Part shown: in pieces, positions 45,259 through 57,173 of the stretch
Layout: each line of letters opens with the position of its first letter
Position numbering within the stretch: position 1 is the first letter of the stretch
Assembly (NCBI RefSeq): GCF_023973825.1
Contig: NC_090116.1
Coordinates: 1,032,001 to 1,096,000, forward strand
Length of the DNA stretch: 64,000 nt
Source: Plasmodium brasilianum
Taxonomy: Eukaryota > Apicomplexa > Aconoidasida > Haemosporida > Plasmodiidae
Direction of reading: 5' to 3'
Translations under genes and position numbers: made by a program
The notes under the pieces: generated by a model
What the model was told of the DNA's origin: nothing
The model's database searches: none
The model's input: the letters and a program-made list of their open reading frames with translations, nothing else

Positions 45259-45854
45259 ATGTGGCCTGTTGTTATTTTGCTCTTTGGAGGGGGTATTTTA
45301 TTTGCAAAAAGGGGAATGAATTATATGAAAAATCAGAAGCTAAATTTGAACAATAAAAACTTTTTTTTCCCATCTGGTTTTAGCAAAAATTTTAATAATC
45401 TTTTTTTAAAGAATGATATGAAAGGATTTGAAAGAAATATGTCCAAGTCAGAAGCATACAAAATATTAAATATAAACCCAACATCAAATAAAGACAGAAT
45501 TAGGGAGGTTCATAAGCAGCTTATGTTAAAAAATCATCCGGATAATGGAGGTATAGAAAAATAAAATGATAACAATAAAAAAAAAAAAATATATATATAT
45601 ATATATCAGTAAGTCTCATGGCCGCTAAAAAAGCTCCTCTTATGACCATTTGTGTGCGTTTTGACCTTCCATTCGTGCATGCGTATATTTGCACGCATGT
45701 GTTGTATACATATATATATATATATGTATGCGCGTATGTCAACACACAAACCACTTTTGCGTGAACTCGAAGTGCAGTGTATTATCCCATTGCTTATGCC
45801 ATATTACATGTTTTTTTCATGTTCTTTTATTATTTTATCTTAATTTATTTTAAT

Positions 45855-45885
<31 letters not shown>

Positions 45886-45942
45886 GGCTCTACATATATA
45901 GCAGCGAAAGTTAATGAAGCTAAAGATGTTTTGCTAAAATAG
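45259..45942 (+). CDS. TIM14: Mitochondrial import motor J-protein TIM14/PAM18
   Basis: Two exons, 45259-45550 and 45887-45942, 115 residues, the usual length for the family. TIM14 is the inner-membrane J-protein of the presequence translocase motor. It stimulates mitochondrial Hsp70 during matrix import. Residues 2-16 form a single hydrophobic segment (WPVVILLFGGGILFA), the N-terminal membrane anchor. The short J domain follows: SEAYKILNINP, then IREVHKQLMLKNHPDNGG with the essential His-Pro-Asp at 93-95. Exon 2 supplies STYIAAKVNEAKDVLLK, the last J-domain helix. The exon boundary splits a Gly codon (GG at the GG-S junction), and without splicing the frame ends within ten bases. Recognition is strong because DNAJC19/TIM14 proteins share the HPDxGGSxYxAxKxNEAKxxL tail. 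Confidence 0.93.
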
Positions 45943-46909
45943 GGAAAGGTATACATTCTTTCGTTTTCCTAAACGTCTAATTTTACGCTTTATGGAAAAG
46001 AAAAAAAAAAAAAAAAAGTTATCCATGTTTACGCAATATGTTTATTACATCCTTTTACTATTTTTTTATTTGCTTTTAAATAGAGTTTCGCATCTTTTAT
46101 TATTTTAAAAACATTTCCTTAAATTATTAAAATGATTTTATGTTGGTAAAAGACAGAATGTTCAAATAGAAAGGGTAAAAAAAAAAAAAAATAAAAATAA
46201 TAGCATGAGGAAGGGAAGAGAACGAGGAAAAGGAAGGGAAAAAAAAGATGTTTTTCTTCCCATTTATTATATATAGAAAAACATGAGCTCAATTTTTGCG
46301 AGCGTTAAAATGAAATAAATTAGGAATATATCAGCAGTAACGTAGAAGCAAAACAGGGAGCTAATATATGACACATGTTTTGCACGAGAAAATAAAAGCG
46401 AAAAAAAAAAATATGCACAATGAATTTTAAATATAGAGTCTTTTTATCTATTTTTTAGTTTTTTAATTCGAATTTATTCGTATTTTCTTTCGTTTCGCGC
46501 TCCTCGCTTAGATACGTTTCGTTTCATTTGTTTTTTCTTTCCTTTTGATTTTTTCTTCTTATGTACGTTTAAATGTTTGAAATTTATATAAAATTTCCCG
46601 TTCAAAATTCGCAATTTTTTCTTTTACTTTACTCTTTCCATTTCACTATTTTTACACCTTTTTGTGCTCCTCACATTTTTGCTTTATATGTGAAGAGGCT
46701 AAACAGATATACAATAGGAACACACATATATATGTATATATAATATATATATATACATATATATGTGTGTGTGTATGCACATATGTATATATGTATGGGT
46801 ATATATATGTATGCATATATATATATATATGCACATACGTAATTTGTATGAATATGAAAAGATTAATAATTAATAAAAAAAAAAAGAAAAAAAAAAAGAC
46901 TATTTTACA
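45943..46909. other. Intergenic region TIM14 to coiled-coil gene
   Basis: About 970 bases, AT-rich, with poly-A runs near 46000 and 46176, and TATA/TATG microsatellites at 46725-46832. It should hold the TIM14 3' UTR and the next promoter. Nothing else was recognised. Confidence 0.8.
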
Positions 46910-48535
46910 ATGCAAAAATTTCCTTCGAAAAAATTAAATGATGAAAACATAGACTCGATTATAAAGAACGAAAAAACAATAAACGAAAATTTGACAAAGG
47001 AAAATGAAAAAATTAAAGAAAAAAATATAAAAATACAACAACAATTATTAAGCTATATTGAAGATAATAATTTTATTTACGAAAGTGGTTCATCTGAAGA
47101 TATACAGAAATACAAACAAGTTTTGAATTGTGTTATCGAATATATGAATAAATTAAAAATAGTTGATGGTCATATGAAAAAAGAAATATTTAATTTACTT
47201 GAGGAATTTTTTCAGTGCATTAAAGAGGCTATAATAAAACAAAATGATTTATGGTACGTATAATTTTTTTTTTTCTTCCGTATGTTGCATTGAAACTTTT
47301 AATAAAAAGATATGTCAATACGTGTGCACAAGGGGAAAAAGAAACGAGCGAAAGAATGAATGGACGTACGGCTGTGTGTATTGTTTACACGTTTTCGCAT
47401 GTTCTCCCTCCTTTTGTTCCATGTAAACCTTCGTTTAACATAGACTTTTCTTTTTCTTTATCTTTTGCTTCTTTTTTTTTTTTTATTTTTTTTTTTTCAC
47501 CTCATTTTTTTCCAGTTTTTTGATAAATGAAGATATGAACTATTTCAAAATATCAGGCAAAGAAGAGATGTATAAAAAAAACCTATTAACGCTAAGAAAA
47601 ATTTATGAACATAACAGCATACTAAGGGCACAGATTTGCTTATTTAATAAATTTAAGCTAAAAAATGAAAATTTAATTCATGCAGATTTTGAGCAGTTAG
47701 AGCTCAAGTATAAAAATTTAAAAAGTAAAGAGAGTATTTTAGAAAAGAAAATTGAGAACCTAAATAATAAAATAAGGAAATCAACGGAAGTAATTGCTTG
47801 AAAAAATTTGAAACGTGAGACAGTCTTGGAGCGTTTAGGCGGTCCGAGGTTATTTAGTTGACCCGTATAATTAGAAGTAGCTCTAGTAGTAGTAGTGCTA
47901 TTAGTAGTAGTGCTTTGTAGTCTTATTACTCCTATAAGTATCTCCAGCGTTTACTAGTTCTTATTAGTCCTCTTCATGCTGATAAGATATATTGTACATC
48001 TCAACCTGTTTAAACTCCTTATTCCCCCCTTTTATTACGTTTGGCTTTTTTCAAGAAAAAACTGCACTATGATGAGAAGAACTTGTACTTAGAAAAAGTA
48101 TTAGATGATAAGACAACATCACTGGAAGAGTCTTACAACTCGATAAGAAACAAAAAAAATATGATGAAAGAATTAAAAAAGAAAAAAGATGAGTCTATTA
48201 AAAAATATAACGAAGCCGAAATATGTGTTATAACGAAAAATGTATACGAAGAATTTCAGGCAAAGAAACAGCATCTCGGAAAGTTAAAGGCCATGGTAAA
48301 GCGAACAGGCGTTTTGCTAAAGACCTTCTTACTTACCCGTTCGTTTGTTCATCCATTTGATTATTCCTCTGCCTAATCATTTTGCTTTCTTTTTTTTTCA
48401 TACCGCAAAAAGGAGCACTTGCAAGCCGCACATACCCACACTCCTCATATTCGTTTACCTTTTTGCTTCAATTTTTAGCTCGAAAAATTGAAGAAAGAGT
48501 ACGAAAGCTTAAACAAAATGGACGTCGAAGAATAA
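46910..48535 (+). CDS. CCDC96/CCDC113-family (DUF4201-like) axonemal coiled-coil protein (putative)
   Basis: Four exons, all phase-consistent: 46910-47253, 47516-47789, 48056-48295 and 48479-48535, giving 304 residues. The protein is almost wholly helical coiled coil. The diagnostic part is in exon 2: a run of LLTLRKIY, then LIHADFEQLELKYKNLKSK, then IEKK/LNNKI. This follows the CCDC96/CCDC113 domain pattern (L-H-x-x-D-F-E-Q-L-K-x-E-N then coiled coil ending L-R-K-K). In ciliates and animals these proteins (CFAP184/CFAP263) sit together on the axonemal doublet near the nexin-dynein regulatory complex and radial spoke 3. In Plasmodium the only flagellum is that of the male gamete, so male-gamete expression is predicted. 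Exon 4 adds just 18 residues (LEKLKKEYESLNKMDVEE). Length is shorter than animal homologues. Which of the two paralogues it represents is not resolved. Confidence 0.66.
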
Positions 48536-48993
48536 ATAACAGGAAAAAAGTAGATTTACAAAAGCTGTTAGAATTCTTCAAAATTATTTTAGTTGATACG
48601 TTGTTGAAATGGAGTTTTATTTCTTTTATGTATATATATATATATATATATATTCTCCGTTTATGATATAATGTTAAATAAAATGATGCATTAAAACAAA
48701 TAAGTATAACGAAAAAAAAAAAAAAAAAAAAAAGGGGTTACAAATGCTGCGCTTAAATAGGTATATGAACATATATATACATACATACATATACATATAC
48801 ATACATATACATACATACATATACATATACATATACATACATATACATACATACATATACATACATACATATACATACATACATATACATACGTATACAG
48901 GCATGTATATACACACATATATATACGTGTGTACATATGTGCATACTCCATGCGCACAATACAGCGTAAACATATGAATGTAATTCTTTAATT
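48536..48993. other. Short tail-to-tail intergenic region
   Basis: About 460 bases between the coiled-coil gene (+) and the pseudokinase gene (-). It contains poly-A at 48711-48733 and a (CATA)n/(ACATACATAT)n array at 48770-48895. No gene. Confidence 0.85.
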
Positions 48994-51900
48994 TTAAAAA
49001 TTAAAATTTTTCTGGAACCATGCATGATTTTTAAGATCATTAAAACAGTGTCTTCTTTTGGAGCACAACTGAAAAGAGGAAAAACCATTTAGGGGATTAG
49101 GGGCATTCCTTGTTCCCATGCATATATACATATACGGATGTGTATACGTATTTATGTATACATTTATGTATATATGCACATATATTGTGTGGGACTTTTT
49201 ATTACTTCATAACAAAAGTTCTTCAATTCAAAGGAAACAAAATGGGGGAAAAAAAAATTGGTGTTGTGTATACGTTCAACAATATCTTCCTGGAATGATA
49301 GTAGTGGTCGGAAGGGAAAGAAAAAGAAAAGGGGGCAATTAAAACAAATGAAAAATGATTTTTTTTTTTTTTTCTTTTTTTTTTTTTTGTTTTTAATTGA
49401 TATATGTATGTATTAACACTTGCATGTACGAAGCAAGATATAAGTTTCCATGTGACGTATGTCTTTGTATTTTTATGTTTCCTTACAAATTTGTTAGAAT
49501 AGTAAGTATTATATGTGGTGCACATTTCGTATATTAGAACCGCTAAACAAAAGAAGTCGAACTCGTAATCCTTTTCGTCTACAAAAGTAAAATAAGTGAA
49601 TATAAAAAAAAAAATAAAACAAAAAATAAAATCAAAAAGTGAAATAAAAAAATATCAAAAATCAAAAATTAAAAAAATCAAAAATTAAAAAAATCAAAAA
49701 TAAAATAATAAAATAAAGTAATAAAATAGCATAAAAAGTGGCGAAAAAAGGAGCAAAAAATGTGGAAAACAAAACACGTTAAACGAAAAAGAAAAGGATT
49801 GCCCCATCTATGGTGAACACTTAAATAGAAAATGTTCTTACTTGCGTCTATGTTAGCAAAATCGAAGTTAAAAACTTTAATAATCCCGTGCTTGTATATG
49901 TCGAAATATTTGTTTACACTTTTATTTTTTTCATTTAAGATCTGCACTAATTCTTTTCTCGTGTTCTTTTGTAAAATAATTATGTTTGAGAGTAGTCCTT
50001 TGAGGGGAAGGGAAAAAAAAAAAAATAATAATAAAATAATAAAATAATAAAATAATAAAAATTAAAATTAAAACATAAATTCATATACAAGGAGATATAA
50101 AAATGCAAATATAAAATGGTAACTCCAACATAGAACGCGCATAATGAAACGGACTTCACTGCGTGTCTATCGTCGTTGTTCCTATGAATCTGCCACCTGG
50201 ACATCCGCCCACACTCGCACAAACGGGCGATACTATGCAGTGAAACCAGCACAGTTATGTGTTACCATGTATGAACATGCACAAATACGTACGCATATGC
50301 ACACACACACAAACACACACACGTATGAACGTATGAACGTATGAACGTATGAACGTGCCAACTACCCCTCCTTTTCCTATTACCGTGAAATATTATAAAA
50401 TTAGTGTGCATGTACTCAAGTAGATCTATTATTTGGTAAGCATAGGAAGCAATAATGTTTTCCTCAAAAGGTGTGGTGTGAGACTTCAAAACATTTCCAT
50501 GTATATTCTCGAATAACAAATATAACTTGGTTTTATCAGCAGTCTTTCCCTTATATGATAAGATGTTTATATGTCTTAATCTTTTATGAAAAAGTATATT
50601 ATTCGCTACAGTATCATTACCATTTGCACTATTTAAATAAAAGGAATCCACAATACTAATCAGAAAAGAATAATTTTCATGTTTTAACTTACATTTATAT
50701 AAAGTAGACAAACCAAAATGACACAAATAATTATCTGATATAACAAAACTGTTAGTGTCTACATTTAAATTGTCGTTATAGTTCTCTGTATTGATACCTA
50801 AAGTAACGTTTTCATTGTTCCCCTTATTACTGTGGTCATAGTAGTTTATGGTCATACAATCACTATTTTTTTTTTTATCTGAATTATTACTTATTTTTTC
50901 GAGCAGCATAGAGATGTTGTTACTAAGGGATATGCCCTTGTCACGATCGTAACTACAGTTAGCGTTCCTATCGTAAATGTGTTCATGTTTATCATAGTTT
51001 GTGCCATTGTTGGTGTAAGTACCTCCATAGTTTTCGTAACCCCGTGCACAATTGGCGTATTTATAATTGTCAGTGCTTGCTCCCTTTCGCTGAAAATTTG
51101 GGTTTAATATTCCCCCGTTTGTGTTCATTATATAACCATCCTCCTTTTGCAGAGGTCCGTTATTATTGAAGCGGTTTGTTGCACTTAATTTGATATTACC
51201 ATCTAAATTGTTGTCCGTATATTTATTTTTTATGTTATTATATACGGATTTGATCATTTGGTTACCTTCGTTTAAAAAATATGACTGTTCAGGATAATTT
51301 TTTAGTGAATGAACTCTTTTGGAATTCCACTCATTTGGGTCACTTTTTAGTCCATTTATTGGGCCATTTATTAAGCCATTTATTGGGCCATTTGTTAAGC
51401 CACTTATTGGGCCATTTATTGGGCCATTTATTGGGCAATTTTTTTGGTCATTTTTTTGGTCATTTTGTTGGTCATTTTGTTGGTCATATTTATTAGTAAA
51501 TAAGTTATGTCTGGGTAATAACTCGCTATTAGTATTATTTTGAAAAGAGGAGAGTTCGTTTAAGGTACCATTTTGCATATTTTTTTCTCTTAAAGTAGTT
51601 AAATTGTTTTTGAACAAATTATATTTTGTACTTTTGTTTCTAAAAATGTCAAGGTTGTTATAACTGGGTAGAGCACTGTTGACGTCAGGGGTGTGCACGT
51701 TGGTAATACCATCAGTGCGTATTTTATAAGCGGCCCCGTTACAGCTGTAGTTACTGCTAGAGTTATTATTGTTGTTAGAGCTAGAATTATTGGTGTTCCT
51801 ACCATTTCGGTTAAAAATGATTAGATCATTTGGATTATTAATTCCGCCATGATTCGTGTCTAAATTTCTCTGAGTATTATTTTCTCTAGCATTGCTACAA

Positions 51901-53874
51901 TTTTCAAAAAATTTCAGTTTTGTCTGATTTGTTATTTCCTGATTATTTTGTTTCACTGGATTTTTAAAAGGCAATGGAGGAAGCTGTTTATTAAGTGGTT
52001 GTTTATTCACATTAAAACTATGATTGTAGTTATGGTTGTAGCTGTAGCTGGAGTTGTTACTGTTTTGACTGCACAATTTTTTGTTAAAGGAACTAGAATT
52101 ATTATTATTTTCTTTAATGCTAGGTTTGTTAAAACTACTTAGCAAGGTAGAACATTTGGTTTGTTCATCAATAGTCTTTCCAAAATGGGCTTTAGCACTA
52201 CTGATACCAGGGAAATGGTTGACATCGTTGTAGTTCCCGTCGTAGTAGTTGCCATCGTAGTAGTTGCCATCGTTGTAGTTCCCATTGTTGTAGTTCCCAT
52301 TGTTGTAGTTCCCATCGTTGTAGTTGCAGTCATTTTTATCTTTGTTGTTATAGCGGTTGTTGTCGATGTTTCTGTTTTGTTTATCGCTGCTCTTGGTGAA
52401 TATATTTTTTTCCTCCATTTTGTTTTCCCTCATATATTCATTATAGAATTTGTTCAAATTGCTTGAAAGTGCATCCTCCTCATTTTCTGTCTTATGAATA
52501 TTGTTAAATATGTTCAAATTATTTGCACAGATATTTGTGTTTTTCTTTTCAAATAGGTTACATTTGTTAGTTTCATACATCCACAATGGGCTGCTTTTCT
52601 TTTTCATTCCTTGTTCGTATTTACTGTCGTTACTATGGTCGCTTGTGATAATATTATAATCATCAACTTCTCCTTCCAAACCTTTCGTTGTTGCTCTGTT
52701 CATGTTATTCATTTTTGAAAAAAGTACATTATCTTCTTTATACAAAAGCATGTCTTCATTTTTCCTGTTTTCCACTAAATAATGACTGTCCCAGTGGTAG
52801 TTCCCACTGTGAAGAGTATTACCATTCATATTAAGTTTGACATTGCTACCTATGTTACTACTGTAGTTACTATTTACACCACATGCTGCACTACTCAGTT
52901 TGCTTTCTCTAAGAGGAATATTATACATCATACTTGTTATTTCGCTTTCCTTCTGTTCACTGTTAACTTTTATGTTGTTAAATAAACTATCCGTATGGTT
53001 GGCCATCCAGTTATTTTTCGTTTTTCCTGTTGCACTATTCCCTCCAAAGTTGATAGTCTTGTCATTTGTAATATTAATATTCTGTTTTAGTTTAAAAAAG
53101 TCATTATCTTTTTTGCTGATAATTTTATCTTTATCAAAATTAACATTCGGTGTTAGGTTAAAAATATTGTTGTCTTTTTTTTTAAGATAAAATGATTCTA
53201 ATTTATCGTCGTTTCGGTTCAAGTGGTAATGATTCCTCCAATTTGATTCATCCGCATAGTTACAATTGTTCATATTATTATCAATGTTCCTATTATATCC
53301 GTTTAGTTTTTCACTCATTAACATTTTATTTGAAATATTATTTGTTCCTATGCCATTCATATTAGAGTCTTTTTCCTTTATACTTGTGAGATCATATGGG
53401 TGGCATAGTGCTCTACTACTACGATCAAACTTGTGCCTATCTAATCTATCTTTTTCTAAGAATGTACATATTTTATTATTATTATAAATACTATTTTCAT
53501 AATTCGGATTGTTCATGTGATCATAATTATTTACTTTGCTTATACTAAACAGTTCTGTTTTGTCATTTGCGTCATTGTATATTCCTTTGTTCTTGATATG
53601 AAGGTTTTCATTGTTAGTAATGAAATTATTATTAACATTTCTGTTGAATATATTTTCATACAGGTTTAAGTTTTTTGTCTTAGAGTCATCGTAATTGTGT
53701 TTGTTGAGAGGTATATACTTCGTTTCGTTGAAGGCGTTATTGTCATTGTTATGGCGGTCATTGAGAATGCTATTATTGCGAACGCTACTATTATGAACGC
53801 TATTATTATGAACGCTATAATAATAATTATTATTATTATTGTTATTATTATTATTATTGTTATTATTATTATTG

Positions 53875-53944
<70 letters not shown>

Positions 53945-54812
53945 TCGCATTAGCATTTTTATTCTTTGTCAAATGGTTCATATCTGAGTAATTTTCTTCA
54001 TTCTTTACATTGTTAATGAAAATATTTAAGTCATTATTATGCTCGGAAGCGTTTTCATATTTCTTGTCATGTGACAGGTTTAAATAATCATTCATTTTAT
54101 TAGCATTGAGTGCTAAGTTGTGTTCATGTATATTTTTTAAGTTACTCCTATGTGCATTGTACAAGTTTCTATCGTTACTTAGTCTATTCCTTATTTCGCC
54201 CTTTGGCATAGCGAACGGCTGAATAGGGATAATATTTTCCTTGAACGAGGTGATATGCCCATCAATCCTGTCGCTACACTTTTCGTTCGTTTGGTAACCT
54301 GAATAATTGTAAGTTTTATCTTCAAACATGTTTGTGTATGGATTCAAGGGTTCATTTTTTCTAGGTACCATTAGGACATTGTTTGGATGGATGTCGCGAT
54401 GTGTATCTGGGTAAATATGTCGGTGCATATCACGCTGCGTATCGAGATGTATATCGAGATGAATATCTCGCTGTCCTTCATATCCCTTATCATTGGCATG
54501 ATATTTGTTGAATGGGCTAAACGTTCTATCTTTAGAATGATCGTAGATGTTATTGTAATTGTCCTCTCCGTTCTTTCCAGTGTCATTTGTGTTGTTGTCT
54601 TTCGTCATTCTTTGGTACATGTTATGGTCGAGGTGGAAATTATCGGCATTTCTCTGCTCGTTATTGTATCTACCATTGTGATTGTTACTGCTTCTGTCGT
54701 TATTATTATTATTATTATTATTACTATTACTATTATTTTTATTATTATTATTACTATTAATATTATTTTTATTATTATTATTACTATTACTATTATTTTT
54801 ATTATTACTATT

Positions 54813-54859
<47 letters not shown>

Positions 54860-57011
54860 TACTATTATTTTTATTATTATTATTGTTGCTGCTGTTGTTG
54901 TGAGTCCCCCCCTCACCGAATTTGTGCTTGTTCAAATTTCCTGGTGTCTCAGTGAGATTATCCGAGATGTTCAAATCGTCGTACAAGTTATTATATGCAC
55001 TTTTATTATTTTTATAATTCTTATTAAACAAGTCATTATTTACATTTCCAATATTATAATCAGCAACAGAACTGGTGTTGAAATTAAAATTATCATTTGG
55101 CATACTATCATAAAAATCATCATTATTAAAACTGAAATTACATTTTTTACTTGCGTTTGTTACTATTATATTTTTTAATAAATTTATTTTTGTCTCTCTC
55201 TTTTTTTCTTCGTCCTCCTTTTCTCTGTTTCGGAAGTTTGATATGTTGGGGTATAGCAGCGGGTTCTTGTGCATATCACGATGGAACATGTTGTAATCGT
55301 ACGCGTTTCGATCGTCGTTTGTGTTTCGGCTGTTAGCGCTTCCACCATTAGGTTTGTTATCGCTGCTAGGGAAGTAGTTGTTATTGTTGTTACTATTGGT
55401 GCAGTTATTGTTATTGTTATTGTTACTGTTATTGTTTTGATTGTGCTTGTGGTTGTAATTGCTTTTTAACAATTTTCCAAAAATTTCCCCATTTGTACAC
55501 TCGTAGTTGTCCTTGGTCACTTTCACTTGATTCTCTTTCGCCCCGTACTTTTTCATGATATCCTCTATGTCGGGATAATTGTACTTGTTCGCAAAGTCGT
55601 TATAAGTGTTGTAGTTACTATTACGATTATAGTTACTACCGTGGTTGTAGTTACCATTGTAGTTACTGTTGTAGTTACTACCGTGGTTGTAGTTACTGTT
55701 GTAGTTACTGTTGTAGTTACTGTTGTAGTTACTGTTGTAGTTACTGTTGTTGTTATTATAGTCGCAGTGGTTACTACTGTAGGTATTATTACTGTTAACA
55801 TTTCCAATGGCATTCACACCTGCATTACTGTTGTCGTTACTCACGAAGTGACGTTTACTCAAGTCATGCAGCTTGCTAGTATTATGTTGAATATTATCAT
55901 ATAGCTTATTTATGTTAAAACTGTTACTAGTCGGATAGAGGTTTACCTTATTTGCATTGCTGTTCATGTCAAAGTTGTTTTTATTACTAATGGTATTGAT
56001 TGGTGCATTACCATGGATATAATTCATTTTATCAAATTTTTTCTCATCCAAGTCGTGGTACCCCTCAAAATGGTTGTTATTACTATTACTGTTATGCTTG
56101 TTATTACTATTACTGTTATACTTGTTATTACTATTACTGTTATCCTTGTTATTACTATTACTGTTATCCTTGTTATTACTATTACTGTTATCCTTGTTAT
56201 TACTATTACTGTTATCCTTATTGTAATTGTTACTATTATCCTTATTGTAATTGTTACTGTTAATGCTATTTTTATTGTTAATGATGTAGTTTTCTGCACC
56301 AACTCCTGCACCGACGGCGTTTTCCCTGTTGAACCCCGCATAGTCGTAATTTACGTTGTCATATTTGGAACTTTGGTAATTTCGAAAGTCGAGCATGTGA
56401 TTGCGCTGGTGGCTGATAAGCCGCGCATTGTTGTAGTTACTGTTATGGTTACTGTTGTGGTTATCATTGTTGTAGTTAATATTATAGTTATTATTGTAGT
56501 TATTATTGTAGTTATTGTTGTAGTGTCCATTGTAGTTCTCATTGTTGCTGTTTAAGCCATTTGCGTAGTTAAGATTACTCATTGTGGGTTTCCCATGGCT
56601 GGTGGTACTGTTATAATTCTCTTCCTCATCCAAAATTTTTATATTGTTTAAATTGTAGTTTGTCTCTTTCATATCATTTGCATTATTATAGCTTATATTT
56701 TTATATCTGTTGTCATATAGCTCATTATTTAAGTCATACATACTGTTTTTCTGTATTTTTGCATTTTTTTGACCCATCTTTGATAAAATACTTGCTTTGC
56801 TATTTATATCCACATATGATTTATGATCATACAAAATTTTCCTTTTATTATTATACCTATATAGACTCTCAATTTCGCTATTGTCAAATATGCTGTTGTT
56901 GCTGTTACTGCGGTTACTATTGATGTTGAAATATTTGTTATATGTATTATCTAATATATTCATATAGTTGTTCAAATGTAGATTCATATTTTCTTTCTTA
57001 TGAAAATACAT
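48994..57011 (-). CDS. Giant Asn-rich protein with C-terminal pseudokinase domain
   Basis: Five phase-consistent exons: 57011-50384, 49997-49842, 49578-49487, 49289-49206 and 49068-48994, giving 2,344 residues. Residues 1-~2080 are dominated by Asn with Tyr, Ser, Lys and Asp, including a ~45-residue poly-Asn run (nt 53820-53945) and many short repeats; no domain was recognised. The last ~260 residues follow a kinase fold. A degenerate N-lobe is present (SFLISIV at the VAIK position; HKRLRHINIL for the alpha-C end). IIASYAYQIIDLLEYMHTNFIIFHG is the helix E segment. LLSNIIIL replaces DLKxxNILL, with only the Asn kept. VFNFDFA replaces xxDFG. FDFFCLAVLIYEMCT is the helix F segment, and the end NDLKNHAWF is the usual kinase C-terminal HPWF-like motif. 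The Lys, alpha-C Glu, catalytic Asp and DFG Asp are all substituted, so it is predicted inactive and perhaps acts as a scaffold. The family is not recognised. Large Asn-rich kinases are common in Plasmodium. Confidence 0.75.
51340..51495 (-). repeat. In-gene NGPINGL/NDQ repeats
   Basis: Tandem degenerate 12- to 24-base units encode NDQQNDQK followed by NGPINGP and NGLINGP in the Asn-rich protein. Confidence 0.8.
52225..52335 (-). repeat. In-gene 15-bp repeat encoding NYNDG/NYYDG
   Basis: Fifteen-base units of GGCAACTACTACGAT form give Gly-Asn-Tyr-Asn/Tyr-Asp/Asn repeats in the Asn-rich protein. Confidence 0.82.
53820..53945 (-). repeat. In-gene poly-asparagine tract
   Basis: About 125 bases of AAT/AAC codons (ATT on the + strand) encode ~40 consecutive Asn, the longest single-residue run in the window. 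Confidence 0.92.
54700..54890 (-). repeat. In-gene Asn/Ser/Lys trinucleotide array
   Basis: AAT, AGT and AAA codons in 24- to 30-base higher-order units encode NNNNKNNSNS repeats in the Asn-rich protein. Confidence 0.88.
55605..55765 (-). repeat. In-gene 12-bp repeat encoding NYNS
   Basis: About twelve AACTACAACAGT units encode Asn-Tyr-Asn-Ser with interspersed HGSNY copies. Confidence 0.88.
56085..56255 (-). repeat. In-gene 24-bp repeat encoding NSNSNNKD
   Basis: About seven copies of a 24-base unit encode NSNSNNKD (variants NNYNKD, NNKY, NNKH). All reading frames remain open, which produces spurious antisense frames. Confidence 0.88.
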
Positions 57012-57046
57012 CTTTGTTTAGCGTTATTTTGCTATACTCTGCCTTA

Positions 57047-57173
57047 TTTGCATTATTTTGCATATTTTGTGTATTTTGCATATTTTGTGTATTTTGCATA
57101 TTTTGTGTATTTTGCATATTTTGGGTATTTTGCATATTTTGGGTATTTTGCATATTTTGGGTATTTTGCATAT
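57047..57173. repeat. 18-bp tandem repeat TTTGCATATTTTGTGTAT
   Basis: About seven copies, the later ones with GGGTAT in place of GTGTAT. It lies within 40-160 bases upstream of the Asn-rich pseudokinase start codon, probably in its 5' UTR or core promoter. Confidence 0.88.

Noticed and set aside
50262..50383. Continuation of the Asn-rich kinase protein as NRKRRGSWHVHTFIRSYVHT
   Set aside because: It is intron read-through. The GTAATA donor after FIIFHG joins in phase to the LLSNIIIL exon, which continues the kinase fold.
53666..53987. Hydrophobic antisense frames of poly-Ile/Val type opposite the Asn-rich gene (also 54387-55178, 56013-56555, 12064-12436)
   Set aside because: AAT/AAC codons read antisense give Ile, Val and Leu runs. 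They only mimic membrane proteins.
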